Notes: a model not told the origin generated them from the letters alone. A stretch of 64,000 nucleotides of DNA from Sysuimicrobium calidum (GCA_031459935.1 JAVKHN010000001.1:62001-126000), one strand, 5' to 3'; positions 1 through 10,861 are shown, numbered from the stretch's first letter. Numbers and translations are program-made.

Positions 1-2
1 GC

Positions 3-935
3 AACGCCCTCATGCCGGGCCGCACCCACGGAATGGTGGCGGAACCCACCACCTTCGGACTCAAGGTGGGAAGCTGGCTCGCGGAGATGCGGCGCAACCG
101 GGAACGCCTGGAGCGGGCCCGGGAGACGGTGCGGGTGGGGAAGCTGTCGGGGGAGGTGGGCAACTACGCGCACCTCGGACCGTGGGCCGAGGCGTACGTG
201 TGTGAACGGCTGGGCCTGGTACCGGAGACGGTCTCCACCCAGATCGTCTCCCGGGACCGGCACGCGGAGCTCCTGTGCGCCATTGCCATCACTGCAGGAA
301 CCCTCGAGCGCATCGCCACGGAGATCCGCAACCTCCAGCGCACGGAGATCCACGAGGTGGAGGAGCCCTTTGAGGCGGGCCAGACGGGAAGCAGCGCCAT
401 GCCCCACAAGCGCAACCCCATCCTGTGCGAGCGGATCACGGGGCTTGCGCGGATGCTGCGGGGCATGAGCCTCGTGGCCCTGGAGAACGAGGCCCTGTGG
501 GGCGAGCGGGACATCAGCCACTCCAGCAACGAGCGCCTCACCCTGCCCGGCGCCACCACCCTCCTCCACTACGCCCTGCGGCAGCTGCGCTACGTCCTCG
601 AGAACCTCCGGGTCTACCCGGAGAACATGCGCCGCAACCTGGGCCGCACGGGCGGCCTCGTGTACTCCCACCGGGTCCTGCTCCGTCTGGTGGAGCGCGG
701 CATGCCCCGGGAGGAGGCGTACCGAGCCCTGCAGCGGGCCGCCTTCCGGGTCGAGGAGGAGGCCCACCGGACACCGGACGCCTTTCTGCGGGCGCTACTG
801 GAGGATCCGGCCATCCGACCGCACGCGGACGAGGAGACCCTGCGGTCGTGCTTCGATCCTGTACCCTATCTGGCGCACGTGGACGAGATCCTGCGCCGGG
901 TGGGAATTCCACCCACGGGGGAGGGAGCCCCTTGA
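3..935 (+). CDS. purB: Adenylosuccinate lyase, 5' end missing
   Basis: Catalyses two fumarate-releasing steps of purine synthesis: SAICAR to AICAR and adenylosuccinate to AMP. The reading frame is already open at the window edge. The first ATG (position 12) lies inside the conserved GRTHGMVAEPTTFG region, so it is not the start, and roughly 100-130 N-terminal residues lie upstream. The fumarase/lyase superfamily signature GSSAMPHKRNP is intact at 378-410. The stop TGA at 933-935 overlaps the TTG start of purC, so the two genes are translationally coupled at the head of the visible purine operon. Confidence 0.96.
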   Translation, partial: NALMPGRTHGMVAEPTTFGLKVGSWLAEMRRNRERLERARETVRVGKLSGEVGNYAHLGPWAEAYVCERLGLVPETVSTQIVSRDRHAELLCAIAITAGTLERIATEIRNLQRTEIHEVEEPFEAGQTGSSAMPHKRNPILCERITGLARMLRGMSLVALENEALWGERDISHSSNERLTLPGATTLLHYALRQLRYVLENLRVYPENMRRNLGRTGGLVYSHRVLLRLVERGMPREEAYRALQRAAFRVEEEAHRTPDAFLRALLEDPAIRPHADEETLRSCFDPVPYLAHVDEILRRVGIPPTGEGAP

Positions 936-1828
936 ACACCGCTGCCCTGCGGATCCCCCTGCTCTTCCGGGGCAAGGTGCGGGACGTCTACGACCTGGGG
1001 GAGCGGCTGCTCGTGGTGGCCACGGACCGTCTGAGCGCCTTCGATTGCGTGCTCCCCACCCCCATCCCGGATCGGGGCAAGGTCCTCACGCAGCTTTCGG
1101 CCTTCTGGTTTTCCCACACCGCCTCCATCGTCCCCAACCACCTCATCACCACGGACCTGGGGATCATCGCACAAACCCTGGGTCAGCCCGCGGAGGCCCT
1201 CGCGGAGCTGGTGGATCGCACCATGCTCGTGTGGCGGGCAGAACGCATTCCCTTCGAGTGCGTGGTGCGGGGGTATCTCGCGGGGTCCGGGTGGCGGGAT
1301 TACCGGCGTACGGGAGCGGTGTGCGGGATTCGGCTTCCGCGGGGGCTGCGGAAAGGCGAGAGACTTCCGGAGCCCATCTTCACCCCCGCCACCAAGAACG
1401 AGGCCGGGAGTGACGAGAACGTGCCCTTCGAAGTGGTGGCGGAGACGGTGGGGGAGGTGCTGGCCGCACGTCTGCGGGAGGTGAGCCTTTCCCTGTATCG
1501 GTTCCTGCACGGCTACGCGTACGAGCGGGGGTTGGTCTTAGCGGACACCAAGTTCGAGTTCGGGCTGTGGAACGGCCAGCTCCTCCTCATCGACGAGCTG
1601 GGAACTCCAGATTCCTCCCGGTACTGGGACCGGGAGGCGTACGAGACGCAGGGGGCGATGGCCTCCTTCGACAAGCAGTTCGTGCGGGACTACCTGGAGG
1701 GGATCGGGTGGGACAAGCGACCGCCTGCCCCGTCGCTCCCCCCGGAGGTGGTGGAGGCCACCCGGGCCCGGTATCTGGAGGCCTACCGCCGCCTCACGGG
1801 GCAGGTCCCGCCGTGGGGAGCGCGATGA
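932..1828 (+). CDS. purC: SAICAR synthase (PurC), 298 aa
   Basis: Phosphoribosylaminoimidazole-succinocarboxamide synthase condenses CAIR with aspartate using ATP. Seen: the N-terminal ATP-grip FRGKVRDVYDLGE, the DRLSAFD motif, the signature PEPIFTPATKNE, and LADTKFEFG. The open frame extends far upstream, but homology begins at a TTG (932-934) preceded by GGGGGAGGGA, and that TTG overlaps the purB stop, which fixes the start. At 298 residues it is the longer form, closer in length to yeast Ade1 than to the roughly 240-residue Bacillus/E. coli form. Its stop overlaps the purS start. Confidence 0.95.
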   Translation: MNTAALRIPLLFRGKVRDVYDLGERLLVVATDRLSAFDCVLPTPIPDRGKVLTQLSAFWFSHTASIVPNHLITTDLGIIAQTLGQPAEALAELVDRTMLVWRAERIPFECVVRGYLAGSGWRDYRRTGAVCGIRLPRGLRKGERLPEPIFTPATKNEAGSDENVPFEVVAETVGEVLAARLREVSLSLYRFLHGYAYERGLVLADTKFEFGLWNGQLLLIDELGTPDSSRYWDREAYETQGAMASFDKQFVRDYLEGIGWDKRPPAPSLPPEVVEATRARYLEAYRRLTGQVPPWGAR

Positions 1829-2046
1829 GGCGGGTGCGGGTGGTGATCTTCCTCAAGCCTGGGGTCCTGGACGCCCAGGGCCAGGCGGTGGCCACGGGAT
1901 TGCGGGCCCTGGGGTACGAGGTGGAGGATGTGCGGGTGGGCCGCGCCGTTGAACTGGCGCTTCCGGACGGTGCGGATGTGGAGGAGCTGTGCGCACGGTT
2001 TTTAGCGAATCCCCTCATCGAGGAGTGGCGGGTGGAGGAGGGTTGA
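1825..2046 (+). CDS. purS: FGAM synthase subunit PurS, 73 aa
   Basis: Small subunit of the three-part formylglycinamidine ribonucleotide synthase (PurS-PurQ-PurL), needed to assemble the complex and pass ammonia from PurQ to PurL. The protein begins MRRVRVVIFLKPGVLD and has the family's ferredoxin-like pattern with the conserved LKPGVLDAQG stretch near the N-terminus. The ATG overlaps the purC stop (ATGA). The stop is one base before the purQ GTG. Length is normal for PurS (about 75-85). Its presence shows the Bacillus/archaeal-type split enzyme rather than the single long PurL of E. coli. Confidence 0.93.
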   Translation: MRRVRVVIFLKPGVLDAQGQAVATGLRALGYEVEDVRVGRAVELALPDGADVEELCARFLANPLIEEWRVEEG

Positions 2047-2047
2047 G

Positions 2048-2746
2048 GTGCGGTTCGGGGTGGTGACCTTTCCGGGATCCAACTGCGACGCGGACTGCCG
2101 GTGGGTCCTGCGGGAGGTGATGGGATTCGAGACGGAGTCCGTCTGGCATGAGGAGACGGATCTGGCGGGCCTGGACGCCGTGGTGCTTCCCGGCGGGTTC
2201 TCCTACGGGGACTACCTCCGGGCGGGGGCCATCGCGGCCACGAGCCCCGTGATGCTGGCCGTGCGGGCGTTTGCCGCCCGCGGTGGGCTCGTGCTCGGGG
2301 TCTGCAACGGGTTTCAGATCCTCCTGGAGACGGGGCTCCTGCCCGGAGCCATGCTCCCCAACCTCGGGGCTCGGTTCCGGTGCGAGTGGGTGCGCGTCCG
2401 GGTGGAGCGCACCGACACCCCGTTTACCTCCCGGTACCGGCCGGGAGAGGTGCTGCGCATGCCCATCGCGCACCGGGAGGGCCGCTACTACGCGGATCCC
2501 GCCACCCTCGAGCGGCTGGAGGCAGCGGGTTGCGTGGTGTTTCGGTACGAGGGGGAAAACCCCAACGGCTCCCTGCACGGGATCGCGGGGATCCGGGACG
2601 AGACCGGGAACGTGCTGGGCCTCATGCCGCACCCCGAGCGGTGCGCGGAGGGGATCCTGGGCGGGGAGGACGGCCGGAGGCTGTTTGAGAGCATGGCGGA
2701 CTGGATCCGCACCAAGCGCAGGGAGGCGGTATGGCAGAGGTCGTGA
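2048..2746 (+). CDS. purQ: FGAM synthase glutaminase subunit PurQ
   Basis: Class I glutamine amidotransferase that supplies ammonia to PurL. Seen: oxyanion region LPGGFSYGDYLRAG (47-60), nucleophile Cys86 in LGVCNGFQ, and the His-x-Glu pair in MPHPER near residue 197, giving a complete Cys-His-Glu triad. The start is GTG 2048, one base after the purS stop; the PurQ N-terminus (RFGVVTFPGSNCD) follows immediately. At 232 residues it has normal length. The 3' end overlaps purL by 16 bases. Confidence 0.95.
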   Translation: MRFGVVTFPGSNCDADCRWVLREVMGFETESVWHEETDLAGLDAVVLPGGFSYGDYLRAGAIAATSPVMLAVRAFAARGGLVLGVCNGFQILLETGLLPGAMLPNLGARFRCEWVRVRVERTDTPFTSRYRPGEVLRMPIAHREGRYYADPATLERLEAAGCVVFRYEGENPNGSLHGIAGIRDETGNVLGLMPHPERCAEGILGGEDGRRLFESMADWIRTKRREAVWQRS

Positions 2747-4893
2747 CGGGGCCCAAGCTGCGCCTGTTTCCTGAGGAGGTGGCGGAGATCCGGCGGCGGC
2801 TTGGGCGGGAGCCGAACCCCGTGGAGTGGCGGGTGTTCGAGGCGATGTGGTCCGAGCACTGCTCCTACAAGCACTCCCGCCCCTACCTCCGGGTCCTTCC
2901 CGGAGAAGGGCCGGGTGTGTTGCGGGGACCGGGGGGGAATGCGGGCGTGGTGGAGATCGCGCCCGGAGTGGCGGTGGCCATGAAGATCGAGAGCCACAAC
3001 CACCCAAGCGCCGTGGATCCCTTCCATGGCGCCGCCACGGGCGTGGGCGGGATCCTCCGGGACGTGCTGAGCATGGGCGCTCGTCCCACAGCCCTGCTCG
3101 ATTCCCTGCGGTTCGGGGAAGGCCCCAGGTCCCGGCGGCTCCTGGAGGGCGTGGTGGCCGGAATCGCCCACTACGGGAACGCGGTGGGGGTCCCCGTGGT
3201 GGGCGGGGAGGTACACATCGAACCCTGCTACACCCAGCATCCCCTCGTGAACGTGTGCTGCGTGGGAATCCTGAGGTCTCGTGACGTGCGGGGGGCCGCT
3301 GCCGGAGGGCCCGGGAACGTGGTCCTGTACGCGGGGGCCCGCACGGGCCGGGACGGGATCGGAGGAGCTGCTTTCGCCTCCGAGGAGCTGGACGCGGAAA
3401 GCGCGCTACGGGACCGAAGCGCGGTGCAGATCGGGGATCCGCTTGCCGGAAAGCTACTCATCGAGGCCACCCTGGAGGCCTACCGGACCGGAGCCGTGGT
3501 GGCGGTGCAGGACATGGGGGCCGCGGGGCTTGCGTGTGCGGCCGCGGAGATGAGCGCCCGCGGCGGGGTGGGTATGCGGATCGATCTGGCCCAGATACCC
3601 CGACGGGAGGCGGGGATGCGGCCGGAGGAGGTACTCCTCAGCGAGTCCCAGGAGCGCATGCTGCTCGTGGTGGAGCGGGGCCGGGAGGAGGAGGTGGCCG
3701 GCATCTACCGGCGGTGGGGGCTACTGGCCCAGCCCATCGGGGTGGTGACGGAGGAGAAGGTGCTGCGGGTTTACGACGGAGACCGCCTAGTGGTGGAGCT
3801 CCCGCCGGAGCTCATGACCGGTGCCCCCGAGCGTCGGGTCCCCGAGCGGCCGTATGCGCCCCCGCCGCTCCACCTGGAGACCCTCCCGGAACCGGAGGAT
3901 CCGGCGGAAGTGCTCCTCCGGCTTCTGCGCGCGCCCGGGGTCCACAGCAAACGCTGGATCTACACCCAGTACGACCACCTGGTGCAGATCAACACCGTGG
4001 TGGGACCGGGCTCGGACGCCGCGGTGCTCCGCATCAAGGAGGCATCTCCTTTGGGCATCGCCCTCAGCGTGGACGGCCCGGGCCGCATCGCGTCCCTGGA
4101 TCCGTGGTGCGGGGGAGCCTGGGCCGTGTGCGAGGCCGCGCTCAACGTGGCCTGTAGCGGCGCCCGGCCCGTGGCCGTGACGGACGGGCTCAACCTGGCA
4201 AGCCCCGAGCAGCCGGAGGTGGCCTGGAGCCTGCGGAGGGTGCTCGAGGGGATCGCGGACGCGTGCCGGGCGCTCGGGCTTCCCGTGATCGGCGGGAACG
4301 TGAGCCTCTACAACGAGTCCACGGACCGCATCTACCCCACGCCCATCGTGGCGGTCCTCGGGGTGCTGCGGGACGTGGCCCGGGCGGTTCCCTCAGGCTT
4401 CCGGCATCCCGGAGACCGGGTGGTGCTCGTGGGCGCCCTCGGGGCCTCCCTCGCGGGAAGCACCTACCTGAAGGAGGTTCACGGCCTCGTGGCCGGAGCT
4501 CCGCCGGCCCCCGACCTCGGCCTGCATGCGCGCCTGGTGGGCCTCCTGGTGCGGGCGGCGGAGGAGGGTCTTGTGCGCTCCGCTCACGATCTCAGCGACG
4601 GAGGGCTCGGGGTGGCTCTGGCGGAGGCCTGCATCCTGGGGGAGATCGGGGCAGGGTGCGATCTCTCCCTGCAGCGGACCCGGGTGGACGAGCTCCTCTT
4701 CGGGGAAGGGCCGTCCCGGGTAGTGGTGACGGTCCCCGGGGACCGGTACGAGACCTTCTGCGCGCTGTGCCGGGAGCACCGGGTGCCCGTGCAGCCGTTG
4801 GGCCGGGTGGGAGGGGACACCCTCCGGATCCGGCTTCCTCGTGGCGGCTTGGAGATCGGCGTGTCGGACCTGAGGGAGGCGTGGGAGGGATGA
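2731..4893 (+). CDS. purL: FGAM synthase large subunit PurL (short type)
   Basis: ATP-dependent synthetase subunit converting FGAR to FGAM with ammonia from PurQ. Two PurM-like halves are visible: the first carries SEHCSYKHSR, IESHNHPSA and DMGAAGLACA, the second GGNVSLYNES and SAHDLSDGGLG. At 720 residues it is the small PurL of PurS-containing systems, lacking the N-terminal and amidotransferase domains of the 1,300-residue form. The ATG at 2731 lies inside purQ. The stop overlaps the purF ATG. Confidence 0.96.
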   Translation: MAEVVTGPKLRLFPEEVAEIRRRLGREPNPVEWRVFEAMWSEHCSYKHSRPYLRVLPGEGPGVLRGPGGNAGVVEIAPGVAVAMKIESHNHPSAVDPFHGAATGVGGILRDVLSMGARPTALLDSLRFGEGPRSRRLLEGVVAGIAHYGNAVGVPVVGGEVHIEPCYTQHPLVNVCCVGILRSRDVRGAAAGGPGNVVLYAGARTGRDGIGGAAFASEELDAESALRDRSAVQIGDPLAGKLLIEATLEAYRTGAVVAVQDMGAAGLACAAAEMSARGGVGMRIDLAQIPRREAGMRPEEVLLSESQERMLLVVERGREEEVAGIYRRWGLLAQPIGVVTEEKVLRVYDGDRLVVELPPELMTGAPERRVPERPYAPPPLHLETLPEPEDPAEVLLRLLRAPGVHSKRWIYTQYDHLVQINTVVGPGSDAAVLRIKEASPLGIALSVDGPGRIASLDPWCGGAWAVCEAALNVACSGARPVAVTDGLNLASPEQPEVAWSLRRVLEGIADACRALGLPVIGGNVSLYNESTDRIYPTPIVAVLGVLRDVARAVPSGFRHPGDRVVLVGALGASLAGSTYLKEVHGLVAGAPPAPDLGLHARLVGLLVRAAEEGLVRSAHDLSDGGLGVALAEACILGEIGAGCDLSLQRTRVDELLFGEGPSRVVVTVPGDRYETFCALCREHRVPVQPLGRVGGDTLRIRLPRGGLEIGVSDLREAWEG

Positions 4894-6290
4894 CGGACCG
4901 GTGGCGAGAGGAATGCGGGGTGTTCGGCATCGCGCTGCGCAGCGGCGCCGCAGCGCCCTTCGTGTACACGGGGCTGTTGGCCCTCCAGCACCGGGGACAG
5001 GAGAGCGCGGGCATTGCCACCCATGACGGCGCAACCCTCCACGTGCACAAGGGAATGGGGCTCGTCCCGGAGGTCTTCCGCGGGGATCATGCAGGGCTTG
5101 CGGGCTCCGTGGGGATCGGACACGTCCGGTACTCCACCATGGGCTCCGCGGTTCTGGATAACGCCCAGCCCGTGGTGGTGCCCTCCCGGTGGGGACCCGT
5201 GGCCGTGGCCCACAACGGCAACCTCACGAACGCTCCCCAGCTCCGGGCGGAACTGGAGGCGCGTGGGGCGGTTTTCCGGACCACCAGCGACACCGAGGTG
5301 ATCGCCCTCTCCATCGCCACCGCCCGGGTGGACTCCGTGGAGGAGGCCATCCGCACAGCCATGGCGCGCCTGGTGGGCGCGTTCACCGTGACCGCGCTCG
5401 CGGGTGGAGGTCTCTTCGCCTTCCGGGATCGGTACGGAATCCGGCCCCTGGTGCTGGGCCGGTTGGAGGAGGGATGGGTGGTGGCCTCCGAGACCTGCGC
5501 GCTGGACTCCGTGGGGGCGGTCTACGTGCGGGACGTGCATCCCGGAGAGCTGGTGAAGGTGGAGGGGGACCAGGTACGCGCGGAGCAGGTACTCCCCGGA
5601 GTACGACCGGCGAGCTGCGTGTTCGAGTTCATTTACTTCGCCCGGCCCGACAGCGTACTGCTGGGGCGCACCGTGCACGAGGTGCGGCGCCGCCTGGGCC
5701 GTTTCCTGGCCCGGGAACACCCCGTGGAGGCGGATGTGGTGGTTCCCGTGCCGGACTCCGGCACCTCCGCGGCCCTGGGATACGCGGAGCAGAGCGGCCT
5801 GCCCTTCGAGCTGGGGCTGGTGAAGAACCGGTATGTGGGTCGGACCTTCATCGAGCCGGATCCTGCCCGGAGAGCCTTCGGAGTCCGGGCCAAGCTCAGC
5901 GCCGTTCGGGCCGTGGTCGCGGGCCGGCGGGTGGTGCTGGTGGATGACAGCATCGTGCGGGGAACGACGAGTGCACGACTCGTGCACGCGCTGCGCGAGG
6001 CGGGCGCCCGCGAGGTGCACCTCCGCATCTCCTCCCCTCCCATCCGATGGCCGTGCTTTTACGGCGTGGACACCAGCAGCCGCGGGCAACTCGTGGCCGC
6101 CCGGCTGGACGTGGATGGCATCCGGCGGGAGATCGGTGCGGACAGCCTCGGATACCTGAGCCAGGAGGGGCTTGTCGCCGCCATCGCCCTGCCGGGCCAC
6201 CTCCTGTGCATGGCATGCCTGGACGGCCGCTACCCGACCCCCACCCCCACGGAGTTCGAAGCCGGAAAGTACGCCCTTGAGCGGCGATGA
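4890..6290 (+). CDS. purF: Amidophosphoribosyltransferase (PurF)
   Basis: First committed step of purine synthesis: PRPP plus glutamine to phosphoribosylamine. Residues 1-8 (MTDRWREE) form a short propeptide. Cys9 in ECGVFG would be the processed N-terminal nucleophile. The PRPP loop is VVLVDDSIVRGTTS, at about 348-361. The C-terminal PPIRWPCFYG and HLLCMACLDG match cysteine positions of the Fe-S-containing Bacillus type, so a 4Fe-4S cluster is likely. ATG 4890 overlaps the purL stop, and the frame upstream of it is non-homologous. 466 aa, normal length. Confidence 0.95.
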   Translation: MTDRWREECGVFGIALRSGAAAPFVYTGLLALQHRGQESAGIATHDGATLHVHKGMGLVPEVFRGDHAGLAGSVGIGHVRYSTMGSAVLDNAQPVVVPSRWGPVAVAHNGNLTNAPQLRAELEARGAVFRTTSDTEVIALSIATARVDSVEEAIRTAMARLVGAFTVTALAGGGLFAFRDRYGIRPLVLGRLEEGWVVASETCALDSVGAVYVRDVHPGELVKVEGDQVRAEQVLPGVRPASCVFEFIYFARPDSVLLGRTVHEVRRRLGRFLAREHPVEADVVVPVPDSGTSAALGYAEQSGLPFELGLVKNRYVGRTFIEPDPARRAFGVRAKLSAVRAVVAGRRVVLVDDSIVRGTTSARLVHALREAGAREVHLRISSPPIRWPCFYGVDTSSRGQLVAARLDVDGIRREIGADSLGYLSQEGLVAAIALPGHLLCMACLDGRYPTPTPTEFEAGKYALERR

Positions 6291-7327
6291 AGCCCCTCAC
6301 CTACCGCGATGCCGGAGTGGACCCGGAGGCGAAGGAAGCGCTCCTCCTGCGCCTGAGCGAACGCATCCGGTCCACCTTCACCCCCGCGGTACTGGATCGG
6401 GTAGGGCTGTTCGGCGGGTTCGTGCGCCTTCCGGCCGGGGAGGACCTGATCCTGGTGGCCACCGTGGACGGGGTGGGCACCAAGACGGAGGTGGCGAACC
6501 TGGTAGGCGACTACCGGGTGGTCGGCCACGACGTGGTGGCGCACAACCTCAACGACCTCGCCTGTCACGGCGCCCGGCCCCTCCTGTTCCTCGATTACTT
6601 CGCCTCGGGCCGTTGGAGGCCGGAGGTGCTGGAGGAGGTGCTGACCGGGGTCGTGGAAGCGTGCTCCACCTACGGGGTGGCGCTCCTGGGTGGGGAGACC
6701 GCCCAGATGCCGGATGTGTACCGGGAGGAGGCCTTTGAGGTGGTGGGGTGCGCGGTGGGCGTGGTGGCGCGGACGGGGATCGTGGACGGTTCTCGCATCC
6801 GACCCGGGGACGTCCTGGTGGGACTTGCGAGCACGGGCCTGCACACCAACGGCTACTCCCTGGCCCGGCGGGTCCTGCTGCGCCGTCCGCGGGACGTGCA
6901 CCGGTACGAGCCGGAGCTGGGGGGCACCCGTGGGGAAGCCCTGCTGCGACCGCACCGGTGCTACGCGCCGAACTTGCTCCGCCTGCTGGAGGCCTTCCCC
7001 GGCCAGGTGACGGGCATTGCGCACATCACGGGTGGGGGGATTGCAGGGAACCTCGTCCGCCTCCTCCCCCAGGGATGTACGGCTCGCGTACGGTTCTGTT
7101 GGCCCGTCCCTCCCATCTTCCGGCTCATCGCCCGGGAAGGGCTGGTGGAGGAGGAGGAGATGTTCCGGGTTTTCAACATGGGGATCGGCATGGTGGTGTG
7201 CGTGCGGCCGCACCATGCGGCCGAAATTTCGGCCTTCCTCAGGGCATGCGGGGAGGAGGTCTGGGGGATCGGCGAGGTGGTGGCGGGAGAACGGCAGGTG
7301 GAGATCGTGCCGGAACCGGAGGGGTGA
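6287..7327 (+). CDS. purM: AIR synthetase (PurM)
   Basis: Phosphoribosylformylglycinamidine cyclo-ligase, closing the imidazole ring using ATP. Seen: TYRDAGVD at the N-terminus, the nucleotide-binding VDGVGTKTEVA, the LNDLACHGARPLLFLDY block, LLGGETAQMPDVY, and HITGGGIAGNL. 346 residues, normal length. The ATG overlaps the purF stop (ATGA). The gene is followed after two bases by the purN start. Confidence 0.96.
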   Translation: MKPLTYRDAGVDPEAKEALLLRLSERIRSTFTPAVLDRVGLFGGFVRLPAGEDLILVATVDGVGTKTEVANLVGDYRVVGHDVVAHNLNDLACHGARPLLFLDYFASGRWRPEVLEEVLTGVVEACSTYGVALLGGETAQMPDVYREEAFEVVGCAVGVVARTGIVDGSRIRPGDVLVGLASTGLHTNGYSLARRVLLRRPRDVHRYEPELGGTRGEALLRPHRCYAPNLLRLLEAFPGQVTGIAHITGGGIAGNLVRLLPQGCTARVRFCWPVPPIFRLIAREGLVEEEEMFRVFNMGIGMVVCVRPHHAAEISAFLRACGEEVWGIGEVVAGERQVEIVPEPEG

Positions 7328-7329
7328 GG

Positions 7330-7956
7330 ATGTCAGGGCGGGTACGGCTTGCGGTCTTGGTCTCCGGAAGCGGCACGAACCTGCAGGCCATCCTCGACGC
7401 CTGCGCGAGGCCCGACTACCCCGCGGAGGTGGTGGTGGTGGTCTCGGATCGGCCGGAGGCCTTTGCTCTAGAGCGGGCGCGGCGGGCGGGCGTGCCGGCC
7501 CATGTGGTGGACTGGTCCGCCTTCCGGGACCGGGAGGCATTCTGCCGCCGGCTGGAGGCGGTGCTGGCGCCGTATCGGGTGGACCTGGTGTGCCTGGCGG
7601 GGTTTCTGCGCATCCTGGATGCGCGCTTTGTGGCCGCCTACCGGGGTCGCATCCTGAACATCCACCCCTCCCTGCTCCCCGCCTTTGGCGGAAAGGGCAT
7701 GTACGGGGAGCGGGTCCACCGGGCGGTGCTGGCAAGTGGCGCCAGGGTGTCGGGCTGTACGGTGCACTTCGTCACGGAGGCGGTGGATGCAGGCCCCATC
7801 GTCCTCCAGGCGGAGGTTCCTGTGCTCCCCGGAGATACCCCGCAGACCCTGGCGGCCCGGGTGGCGCAGCAGGAGCACCGGATTTACCCGGAGGCCATCC
7901 GCCGCGTGGCCCTGGGGGAGGTGCGGGGGGAGGATGTGGTGGCGCGGAGGGGTTGA
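7330..7956 (+). CDS. purN: GAR transformylase (PurN)
   Basis: Uses 10-formyl-THF to formylate glycinamide ribonucleotide. The catalytic residues are visible: Asn110 and His112 in LNIHPSLLPAF and Asp153 in TEAVDAGPIV. The phosphate-binding VSGSGTNLQAI is at 11-21. The open frame starts far upstream, but homology begins at ATG 7330, two bases after the purM stop and with GAGG just before it. 208 aa. The stop TGA abuts the purH GTG directly. The folate-dependent PurN implies that formate-dependent PurT is not required. Confidence 0.95.
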   Translation: MSGRVRLAVLVSGSGTNLQAILDACARPDYPAEVVVVVSDRPEAFALERARRAGVPAHVVDWSAFRDREAFCRRLEAVLAPYRVDLVCLAGFLRILDARFVAAYRGRILNIHPSLLPAFGGKGMYGERVHRAVLASGARVSGCTVHFVTEAVDAGPIVLQAEVPVLPGDTPQTLAARVAQQEHRIYPEAIRRVALGEVRGEDVVARRG

Positions 7957-9477
<1,521 letters not shown>

Positions 9478-9518
9478 TGGTAAGATGCGGTCGGGGTCCT
9501 GCCGTGGGGGAACCGGAG

Positions 9519-10103
9519 ATGACGCACGTGCTGCCGTTTCAGGGTCAGGTGAATTACGAGCTGGAGATCGCGGGGGCCCGGCGACGCCTCCCCCTCATCC
9601 AGGTGACGCCGGATACCTGGATTGCGTATTACTACAGCCTTGGGGACACGGAGGTGATCGACCGAGCGGCCCGGATGCTTGCGCCCCAGATGGAGAGCTG
9701 CGAGGTCCTTGTGACCACGGAGACGAAGGGGATTCCGCTCGCCCACGCCATCGCCACCTACCTCGGCCTGCGGCCATACGTGGTGTGTCGCAAGGAGATC
9801 CGTCCTTTCATGCTGTCGCCGCTGGTGGTCCGCTACAAGCCCATCACCGCGAAAACCGAGCAGGAGCTCTACCTGGACGGCCGGGATGCCCTGAAGCTGC
9901 AGGGCCGGCGGGTGGGGCTCGTGGACGACATCGTGAGCACCGGGGAGACGCTGCGGGCCATGGAGGAGCTGGTGGAGCAGGCAGGAGGAGAGGTGGTGAA
10001 GCGGGCCGCGCTGCTGCTGGAGGGCTACTCCCGGGACGACATCTTCCACATGGGCATCCTCCCCGTCTTCAAACTGCAGGGGGAGGGATCGGGACTCCGG
10101 TAG
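9519..10103 (+). CDS. Purine-type phosphoribosyltransferase (APRT-like)
   Basis: Type I phosphoribosyltransferase, most likely salvaging a purine base (adenine or xanthine/guanine) with PRPP. The PRPP loop LVDDIVSTGETL is at residues 134-145, and the catalytic-loop region TTETKGIPLAHAIA at 66-79 resembles APRT/Xpt. The frame is open from 9435, but ATG 9519 with GGGGA eight bases upstream gives the expected N-terminus (194 aa). It lies 41 bases after purH, so it probably belongs to the purine operon. Substrate cannot be told from sequence alone. Its 3' end overlaps the convergent DUF92 gene by 79 bases. Confidence 0.82.
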   Translation: MTHVLPFQGQVNYELEIAGARRRLPLIQVTPDTWIAYYYSLGDTEVIDRAARMLAPQMESCEVLVTTETKGIPLAHAIATYLGLRPYVVCRKEIRPFMLSPLVVRYKPITAKTEQELYLDGRDALKLQGRRVGLVDDIVSTGETLRAMEELVEQAGGEVVKRAALLLEGYSRDDIFHMGILPVFKLQGEGSGLR

Positions 10104-10861
10104 GCCACCAGGGCCCCCAAGACGGTGGCGAGAAAGTTCACCCCGTCGTTGTCGAGGCCACCTAGCCCCGAGATCCGCTGCCCCCACGCCCCACAGCCGC
10201 AGCGGCGTCCTTCCCCGATCTCGCCGCACCGCGGGCAGCGGTAACGAGCCTGCAGGGTGGCACCGAGGAGACTATCCAGGAGCATCCCGATGACACCCGC
10301 GCGGGCTGTGAGGCGGAGAGGTGCTGTCCCCGTTGCCCGGGCCACAAGCCCGCACACCGCCGCTCCGGCGGCTCCTGCCACGGTTCCGAGCAGGGTCACG
10401 CCCCCGGAGCTCCCGGGCGGGACCCGGGCGCCCGTGGTGAGGTGGCGGGGGGTGCCGCCGTACCGCACCCCGAGCTCCGTGGCCCAGGTGTCCGCGCACG
10501 CAGCGGCCACGGCTCCCGCGAAAGCCCGGGAGGCCATGGGCCATCGGCGGGACAGCCACGCGGCAAGCGCGGCCACGGCTCCGTTGGCGAGCACCTGCCG
10601 GCCCGTGCGGCCCGCCCGGTCCCGCCGGGAGCCCGGGAGGCGGGTCAGGAGGGTGGCGGAGGCGAAGAAGGTCAGGAGGACCGCCGACCACCGCAGGCCG
10701 CCTGCCCGGAAGACTGCGGTCCCGATGCCCGCGGCCACCAGGGGTCCTGTTCCGCGCAGGGCCCTGGCCCCGCGGGCCAGAGCGGCCACGGATCCGGAGA
10801 GGAGGAGTCCTGCAGGCCAGGATCCGCCTGGATCCCCGGGAGTCTTGACAGGCCGGGTCAC
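10025..10861 (-). CDS. DUF92 family membrane protein
   Basis: Integral membrane protein of the DUF92 family, whose plant and cyanobacterial members include VTE6-type phytyl-phosphate kinases; bacterial function is unknown. Seen: several Ala/Gly/Leu-rich membrane segments, the conserved ADTWATELG block, the GTR-like segment TGARVPPGSSGGVTLLGT, a Cys cluster CPRCGEIGEGRRCGCG, and the C-terminal GGLDNDGVNFLATVLGA. No ATG is available at the homologous N-terminus, so the start is taken as GTG at 10861 (about 278 aa). It runs tail-to-tail into the phosphoribosyltransferase gene and diverges from the rRNA promoters. Confidence 0.75.
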   Translation of the reverse strand: MTRPVKTPGDPGGSWPAGLLLSGSVAALARGARALRGTGPLVAAGIGTAVFRAGGLRWSAVLLTFFASATLLTRLPGSRRDRAGRTGRQVLANGAVAALAAWLSRRWPMASRAFAGAVAAACADTWATELGVRYGGTPRHLTTGARVPPGSSGGVTLLGTVAGAAGAAVCGLVARATGTAPLRLTARAGVIGMLLDSLLGATLQARYRCPRCGEIGEGRRCGCGAWGQRISGLGGLDNDGVNFLATVLGALVAYRSPDPSPCSLKTGRMPMWKMSSRE

